Below are positions 59,784 to 64,000 of a DNA stretch of 64,000 nt, in pieces (the first letter of the stretch is position 1; each line of letters opens with the position of its first letter). Below the pieces are notes generated by a model, which worked only from the letters and a program-made list of their open reading frames with translations, made no database searches and was not told the DNA's origin. The position numbers were made by a program, and so were the translations under genes. Source of the DNA: JAQVEM01 sp964556165 (GTDB lineage: Bacteria; Actinomycetota; Humimicrobiia; Humimicrobiales; Humimicrobiaceae). The stretch lies in assembly GCA_964556165.1 (NCBI GenBank), contig CAZKVH010000006.1, positions 6,583 through 70,582 of the forward strand. Reading direction: 5' to 3'.

Positions 59784-60626
59784 TTATTTCATATCTCTAA
59801 TATCAACAGCATCCATATCCGTGAATGTCTGATTCTCTCCTACCATGCCCCATATAAACGAATATGCGCTTGTCCCGCATCCAGAATGAATGGACCAGCT
59901 CGGAGATATTACAGCCTGTTCATTTTTCAAAATAATATGCCTTGTTTCGTCTGGTTCCCCCATGTAATGAAATATCCTGGCATCTTCGGGTACATCAAAA
60001 TATGCGTATACTTCCATTCTTCTTACATGTGTATGACAGGGCATTGTATTCCAGACATTTCCCAGTGCCATTTGCGTAAGCCCCATACATAGCTGGCAGC
60101 TCTCAACAACACCCGGCTGGATGTACTGATTTATTACCCTTTTGTTGCTGTTCTCATCGCTTCCCATAGGAACCTTATTGGCTTTGCTTATATCTATATG
60201 AACTGTATTAAGCTCTTTATGTGCCGGAGCGCTTAAAGCATAAAACCTTGCCGGTTTTCCAGGGTCGCTGCTTTCAAATATTACTTCTTTCGTTCCCCTG
60301 CTTACATAAAGCCCATCTCTCGGATTCATTTCATATTTTTTTCCATCAGCAGAAATACTTCCCTTCTGCCCCATGTTGATTACTCCCAGCTCCCTTCTTT
60401 CAAGGAAGTAATCCGTTCCAAGATTATGCATGATATCCAGATCCTGACCCAGCTCGATTGCTTTTCCGGTCGGTACGATTCCCATTACGATAATTCTATC
60501 GATATGACTGTAAACTCTTTTAATCTCTCCATCTACAAATAAGTCCTCTATCAAAAATTCTTCTCTCAGTCTCTCTGTTGTGTAATGTTTTGCATCCTTT
60601 GAATTTGACGGTTCTCTGATTTCCAT
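59784..60626 (-). CDS. kduI: 5-dehydro-4-deoxy-D-glucuronate isomerase
   Basis: A 280-residue cupin-like isomerase (E. coli KduI has 278). The zinc ligands are in TMPCHTHVRRMEVYAYF (His-x-His and the downstream Glu), with SWSIHSGCGTSAYSFIWGM near the C-terminus as the fourth site. It converts 5-keto-4-deoxyuronate to 2,5-diketo-3-deoxygluconate, the substrate of KduD. AGGAG precedes ATG 60626. It is separated from dctM by 200 bases. Confidence 0.95.
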   Translation of the reverse strand: MEIREPSNSKDAKHYTTERLREEFLIEDLFVDGEIKRVYSHIDRIIVMGIVPTGKAIELGQDLDIMHNLGTDYFLERRELGVINMGQKGSISADGKKYEMNPRDGLYVSRGTKEVIFESSDPGKPARFYALSAPAHKELNTVHIDISKANKVPMGSDENSNKRVINQYIQPGVVESCQLCMGLTQMALGNVWNTMPCHTHVRRMEVYAYFDVPEDARIFHYMGEPDETRHIILKNEQAVISPSWSIHSGCGTSAYSFIWGMVGENQTFTDMDAVDIRDMK

Positions 60627-60818
60627 TTTTTTCTCCTATCCTTTTTATTTAATTTAATATTCTATTAATTTTATTGTTCTTTGCTTTCCCCTCTTCTTCT
60701 CAAACTTTTACCGTTACAGCAAAGAATCAAATACAAATATTAGTATCTTAAGTCAATCACTTCATACAAATCCTCAACGTCCTGCCTGACCATTCCGGTT
60801 ATAATATACACATCTTTT

Positions 60819-60828
60819 AGCCTAGGCT
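60819..60828. promoter_or_regulatory. 10-bp palindrome over the dctM stop codon
   Basis: AGCCTAGGCT is perfectly palindromic and includes the TAG stop codon of dctM. It could be a short regulatory or processing site; the role is unknown. Confidence 0.3.
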
Positions 60829-62110
60829 ACCCAAAAAATAAACCCGGCAGCCATGTTGAAAGAGCCGGAATGAAAGTGACCAGCAGTAAAATTGTAAAAT
60901 TACAGGCTAAATAAGGTAACGCGCCCTTAAATATATCCACAATATCCATCTTGGAAATTTTTGCAGCTGCATTCAAACACATTCCAACCGGTGGCGTAAC
61001 CAGACCTATTGCTGTTCCAACTATCATTATTGCTCCAAATTGAAGCGCGCTTACTCCCAGCCCTTCCATTACCGGTAATAATATCGGTACCACAAGCAGT
61101 AGAGCCGGTGTAACATCAATAAATGTCCCTATAATCAGGATAATAATATCAAGCAATAATAAAATCCAGACCCTGTGCACCTGCAAACCCAGGAAATAAG
61201 CAGCAATATTCTGGGGCACTTGTTCTATTGCCAGAATCCAGGAAAAAATCATTGAAAATCCAATTATAATCATAACACTGCTTGATGATAGAAAAGCTCT
61301 CTTAACAGCGCCAAGAACTGATTTCCACTTTAATTCCCTGTACAATAAAAACCCCAGTAACAGAGCATATAAAGCTGCAACTCCTGCGACTTCAGTCGGC
61401 GTGGCAACGCCAAATGATATTGCCAGAACAATTACAACAGGCATAAGTACCGCAAGTGTTCCATCTCTCATGGTATGGCCAAAATGTTTCTTATCAAAAG
61501 GTGTATATTCCGGATGGTAGTGCCTCTTTCTTGAAATAATCCAGACCAGAACAGTCTGGGTTACTCCAACCAGAATTCCCGGTATTGCTCCAGCCAGGAA
61601 TAGAGCTCCCACCGATTCCCCTGATATCATAGCATACATAAGCATTGGTATGCTGGGTGGAATGACCATCCCTATAGTAGATGAAGCAACCGTAATACCA
61701 ACTGCTACCGGTTTTGGATATCCTTTCTCAACCATCTGGGGTATGAGTATGGAGCCAATTGCTGAAGTATCGGCTACCGAAGAACCGGAGATGCCACCAA
61801 AAATCATGCTGGCAATTACATTTACTTCCCCCAGTCCACCTCTGATTGGCCTAACTATATATCCACAAAAATTTATAATTCTTTTTGTGACTCCACCACC
61901 ATTCATCAGTTCCCCTGCAAGTATGAATAAGGGAAGTGCAATCATTACAAAACTATTTGTACCTGCCCATATTCGCTGAGGAACCATTGAAATAAAACCC
62001 GGATTATATATCACAAAATATAACAAACTTGATGCACCTATGGCAAAACCAATTGGTACCCCTATGGCAGCAAGCAAAAAAAACGACCCTACTAATAGTC
62101 CTACCGACAT
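60827..62110 (-). CDS. dctM: TRAP transporter large permease (DctM)
   Basis: A 427-residue large membrane subunit of a tripartite ATP-independent periplasmic (TRAP) importer with about 12 hydrophobic helices. The segments IALPLFILAGELMNGGGVTKRI, GEVNVIASMIFGGISGSSVADTSAIGSILIPQM, TPPVGMCLNAAAKISKM and the terminal helix are characteristic of DctM. It drives solute import with a sodium or proton gradient. It follows dctQ by 38 bases. The substrate is probably a uronate or related keto-sugar, from context. Confidence 0.93.
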   Translation of the reverse strand: MSVGLLVGSFFLLAAIGVPIGFAIGASSLLYFVIYNPGFISMVPQRIWAGTNSFVMIALPLFILAGELMNGGGVTKRIINFCGYIVRPIRGGLGEVNVIASMIFGGISGSSVADTSAIGSILIPQMVEKGYPKPVAVGITVASSTIGMVIPPSIPMLMYAMISGESVGALFLAGAIPGILVGVTQTVLVWIISRKRHYHPEYTPFDKKHFGHTMRDGTLAVLMPVVIVLAISFGVATPTEVAGVAALYALLLGFLLYRELKWKSVLGAVKRAFLSSSSVMIIIGFSMIFSWILAIEQVPQNIAAYFLGLQVHRVWILLLLDIIILIIGTFIDVTPALLLVVPILLPVMEGLGVSALQFGAIMIVGTAIGLVTPPVGMCLNAAAKISKMDIVDIFKGALPYLACNFTILLLVTFIPALSTWLPGLFFG

Positions 62111-62148
62111 TTAACTAATCTCCTCCTATATATTTAAATAAATCAGGA

Positions 62149-62649
62149 TTAATTAATTTCTTTTTTGAAATTAGCAATTTTTAGTACAACTTCTCTTATC
62201 TCATATATGGCAACCATTATAAAAGATATTGTAAGCATATAATAAATAGTTGAATAATGTATCTTAAGTCCCGATGATATCTTGGCACCAACTGTTTCAA
62301 TCCAGCCCACGCTTAGATATGCCGCCGCAGCCACTGTTATTACAGTAACCACACTTATAAAAATTTCAAATACTATTCCAATTTTTCGGGGTAATTTATC
62401 TATTAACAGCGATACCTTAATATGTTCATCCCACTTGATTCCCATAATAATGCCAAAATAAGTCGTTGCAATAAATAGGAAAACAATCAATTCTTCTGTC
62501 CAGTTAAACACAACGTTAAAAAGATATCTCAGGAATACTGACAATATAACAGCAACAATCATGCTGCTCATAAGAGCAATATTCCAATAAAATAAGCCCT
62601 CATCAAGACCTACGAACAACCACTTAAATATTTTTTTTAGAATTTTCAA
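62149..62649 (-). CDS. dctQ: TRAP transporter small permease (DctQ)
   Basis: A 166-residue protein with four TM helices, the usual DctQ size. Its second half includes GWIETVGAKISSGLKIHYSTIYYMLTISFIMVAIYEIREVV, which fits the DctQ domain. Start TTG 62649 is preferred since AGGGGG lies five bases upstream; the upstream in-frame GTG at 62667 has no ribosome site. It lies 25 bases from a long hairpin and between dctP and dctM. Confidence 0.85.
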   Translation of the reverse strand: MKILKKIFKWLFVGLDEGLFYWNIALMSSMIVAVILSVFLRYLFNVVFNWTEELIVFLFIATTYFGIIMGIKWDEHIKVSLLIDKLPRKIGIVFEIFISVVTVITVAAAAYLSVGWIETVGAKISSGLKIHYSTIYYMLTISFIMVAIYEIREVVLKIANFKKEIN

Positions 62650-62674
62650 TTCTTCCCCCTGTATCACTTACCTG

Positions 62675-62723
62675 CTATATAAGAAAGAGAAAAGTGACTG
62701 AGCACTTTCTCTTTCTTATATAG
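62675..62723 (-). promoter_or_regulatory. Long hairpin between dctP and dctQ
   Basis: The arms 62675-62696 and 62703-62723 (CTATATAAGAAAGAGAAAGTG) are complementary over about 21 bp with one bulged A and a 6-base loop. There is no following T run on the minus strand, so it is not a typical terminator. It may protect the dctP transcript from 3' decay or lower the level of dctQM, as in other binding-protein operons. Confidence 0.75.
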
Positions 62724-62751
62724 AACAACAACCCTTATCTCACCTTATTCT

Positions 62752-63870
62752 CTATTGAATAGAGCTCCTCACTTTATCAAGCAGCTCCTGGGTAAACCAG
62801 CCTTCGCTAATAAAGTAGTCATATACAGGTGCGCACTTTTCAATAAATGCCTGTATGTTTTCGTCTGTAAGATAAGTAATCTCCATATTTTCTTCCATTA
62901 CAGGCAGTACAGCTTCTCCTCTTTCGGTCATCAATGTGTCATTGTATTTCATCATTTCTTTTGCTGCATCGGTAACTATTTCCTGCAGATACGGCTCCAG
63001 AGACTGATACCAGTCATTACTTACAAACATTGGGTCCGGATGTATCTGGTAGTTTGCCATTGTCATATATTTCTGTACTTCATAGAATTTCTTATCATCA
63101 ATATTAACCAGAGGATTCTCCTGACCATCTGCAACACCGGTCTTTAATGCCATGTACAGTTCTGCATAAGGAATTGAAACAGGATTTGCTCCCATTGCTT
63201 CCATAATCTTTATGATACTCTCTATCGGAGGAGTTCTCATTTTTAGCCCTTCAATATCTTCTGGTTTTTCGATTGGCCTTACATTATTTGTCCACTGTCT
63301 CAGACCACCTGCATCTCCTGTTGCAGGAATATAAATTCCTACTTCCAGAGCAGCTGCAGCAACCTCATCACCAATAGGTCCGCTTGCAATTGCAGTAAAC
63401 TGAGCCGGGTCAGTAAACAGGAAAGGCATCATGTATACTGAAAGTTCTGTTGCGACCTCATCAAAACTTCCACCTCTTGTTGCCTGTATCGTTCCCATTT
63501 GAACCTGCTCAAGCATCTCGGCTTCAGTCCCGAGCTGGCCTGCCGGATATAATTCTACTTCTATGGCGCCTTCTGAATTCTTTTCCACCAGCTGTTCAAA
63601 AACCAGCAAAGACATATGTCTTGGTGCACTGGTTGTATGCGAATGACCTACTTTCATTGTATACGTACCTGCCGGTACTTTTTCTACTTCTTCTTCAACT
63701 TCTTCTACTACCTCTTCAGCTGCTTCTTCAACTTCCTCTACAACTTCTTCAGCTGCTTCTTCAACTTCCTCTACTGCTTCTTCAGCTGCCTGGCATCCTA
63801 TAAGTGAGAAAGTTGCAACTGTCGATATACTTAAAACTAACACTACTATCCATAATAATGATTTTTTCAT
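62752..63870 (-). CDS. dctP: TRAP transporter substrate-binding lipoprotein (DctP)
   Basis: A 372-residue DctP-family solute-binding protein. A signal and lipobox (SLIGC, Cys26) lead to a 38-residue Glu/Val-rich linker. DctP landmarks follow: MKVGHSHTTSAPRHMSLLVFEQLVEKNSEG, ELYPAGQLGTEAEMLEQVQMGTIQ, GLKMRTPPIESIIKIMEAMGANPVSIPYAELYMALKTGVADGQENPL. The conserved Arg of RTPP binds the substrate carboxylate. Lipidation is unusual for diderm TRAP systems and fits a monoderm envelope. AAAGGA precedes ATG 63870. It is the first gene of the uronate operon. Confidence 0.93.
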   Translation of the reverse strand: MKKSLLWIVVLVLSISTVATFSLIGCQAAEEAVEEVEEAAEEVVEEVEEAAEEVVEEVEEEVEKVPAGTYTMKVGHSHTTSAPRHMSLLVFEQLVEKNSEGAIEVELYPAGQLGTEAEMLEQVQMGTIQATRGGSFDEVATELSVYMMPFLFTDPAQFTAIASGPIGDEVAAAALEVGIYIPATGDAGGLRQWTNNVRPIEKPEDIEGLKMRTPPIESIIKIMEAMGANPVSIPYAELYMALKTGVADGQENPLVNIDDKKFYEVQKYMTMANYQIHPDPMFVSNDWYQSLEPYLQEIVTDAAKEMMKYNDTLMTERGEAVLPVMEENMEITYLTDENIQAFIEKCAPVYDYFISEGWFTQELLDKVRSSIQ

Positions 63871-63955
63871 TTATTAATCCTTTCGTTGAAAACTATCAAA
63901 CTTAAAATAATAATCTAATACTCTCTACACCACCCCCTCTCTTTAACTTTACTTT

Positions 63956-63979
63956 TGAAATCATCTCTGGTAAATTTCA
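63956..63979. promoter_or_regulatory. Candidate operator upstream of the uronate operon
   Basis: TGAAAT-N12-ATTTCA (63956-63979) is a symmetric inverted repeat about 85 bases before the dctP start codon. Its half-sites recall the TGAAA/TTTCA halves of KdgR-type (IclR family) operators, although the 12-base spacing is longer. No regulator gene for the operon is in the window. Confidence 0.35.
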
Positions 63980-64000
63980 CTTGAGATTTGTTTGTGTTTT

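Noticed and set aside
63450..63807. Leucine- and phenylalanine-rich plus-strand frames
   Set aside because: They are the complement of the Glu/Val repeat linker of DctP and reflect its repeats only.
1..64000. CRISPR arrays, insertion sequences, prophage genes
   Set aside because: No regularly spaced repeats, transposases, integrases or phage structural genes were seen.

Overview
The window is an AT-rich bacterial scaffold: most genes are visibly below about 40% GC and intergenic DNA is often over 75% AT. It comes from an assembled draft or metagenome, because two runs of exactly 100 N (9545-9644 and 28768-28867) mark scaffold joins. ATG starts with AGGAG-type ribosome sites are common, but TTG starts and starts without a ribosome site are also frequent. 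A T-box riboswitch and the order recF - dciA - gyrB - gyrA - DUF3566-like membrane protein - tRNA-Ile(GAU) - tRNA-Ala(UGC) recall the origin-proximal cluster of Actinomycetota. The low GC suggests a deep or uncultured lineage. This placement is an inference, and a relative of Atribacterota or Bacillota is not excluded. The presence of several lipoproteins, TRAP transport and sugar-acid catabolism fits an anaerobic fermenter.

Layout. 1-5.0 kb: trpB2 under a tryptophan T-box, a GNAT protein, an aminotransferase-ddl pair, and tRNA-Arg(CCU). 5.2-16.3 kb: membrane and hypothetical proteins, an orphan GC-richer Imm-5-like protein, an MFS transporter, a HemW-like radical SAM enzyme, a DUF4861 sugar protein, a HExxH lipoprotein and an LVIVD beta-propeller. 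16.3-24.4 kb: an accessory stretch with a MazEF-type module, an aldo/keto reductase, a TPM protein, a lone XRE regulator, an EVE-like/nuclease-like protein, a nuclease-helicase (DUF2075) coupled to MazG, and two copies of a ~130-bp intergenic repeat. 24.7-30.8 kb: envelope and stress-type genes (FN3 lipoprotein, dodecin, DUF937, a cytoplasmic LysM protein, a YpfJ-type metallopeptidase interrupted by a gap) and a second MazEF-type module coupled to an alpha/beta hydrolase. 31.1-36 kb: a TetR - MMPL exporter - exported coiled-coil operon with a candidate operator. 36-45 kb: housekeeping and orphan genes (Rieske, HU, archaeal-type FBP aldolase, M23 peptidase, LpdA, an orphan PTS IIC). 45-53 kb: the gyrase/recF cluster. 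53.8-56.5 kb: an ATP-cone/Mrr-type nuclease fusion and a DrrAB-type ABC exporter. 56.8-63.9 kb: a complete uronate operon on the minus strand.

The uronate operon encodes a TRAP importer (dctP-dctQ-dctM), KduI, KduD, a KDPG aldolase with an added VOC-like domain, and KdgK. Together they would import unsaturated or oxidised uronates and convert 5-keto-4-deoxyuronate through 2-keto-3-deoxygluconate to pyruvate and glyceraldehyde 3-phosphate. A near-perfect 21-bp hairpin sits between dctP and dctQ. The best candidate for a little-described system is the cluster at 19.1-22.8 kb: an EVE-like modified-base reader fused to a nuclease-like domain, convergent with a translationally coupled MazG / PD-(D/E)XK-helicase pair. 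It looks like a defence module. That function is inferred from domain content only.
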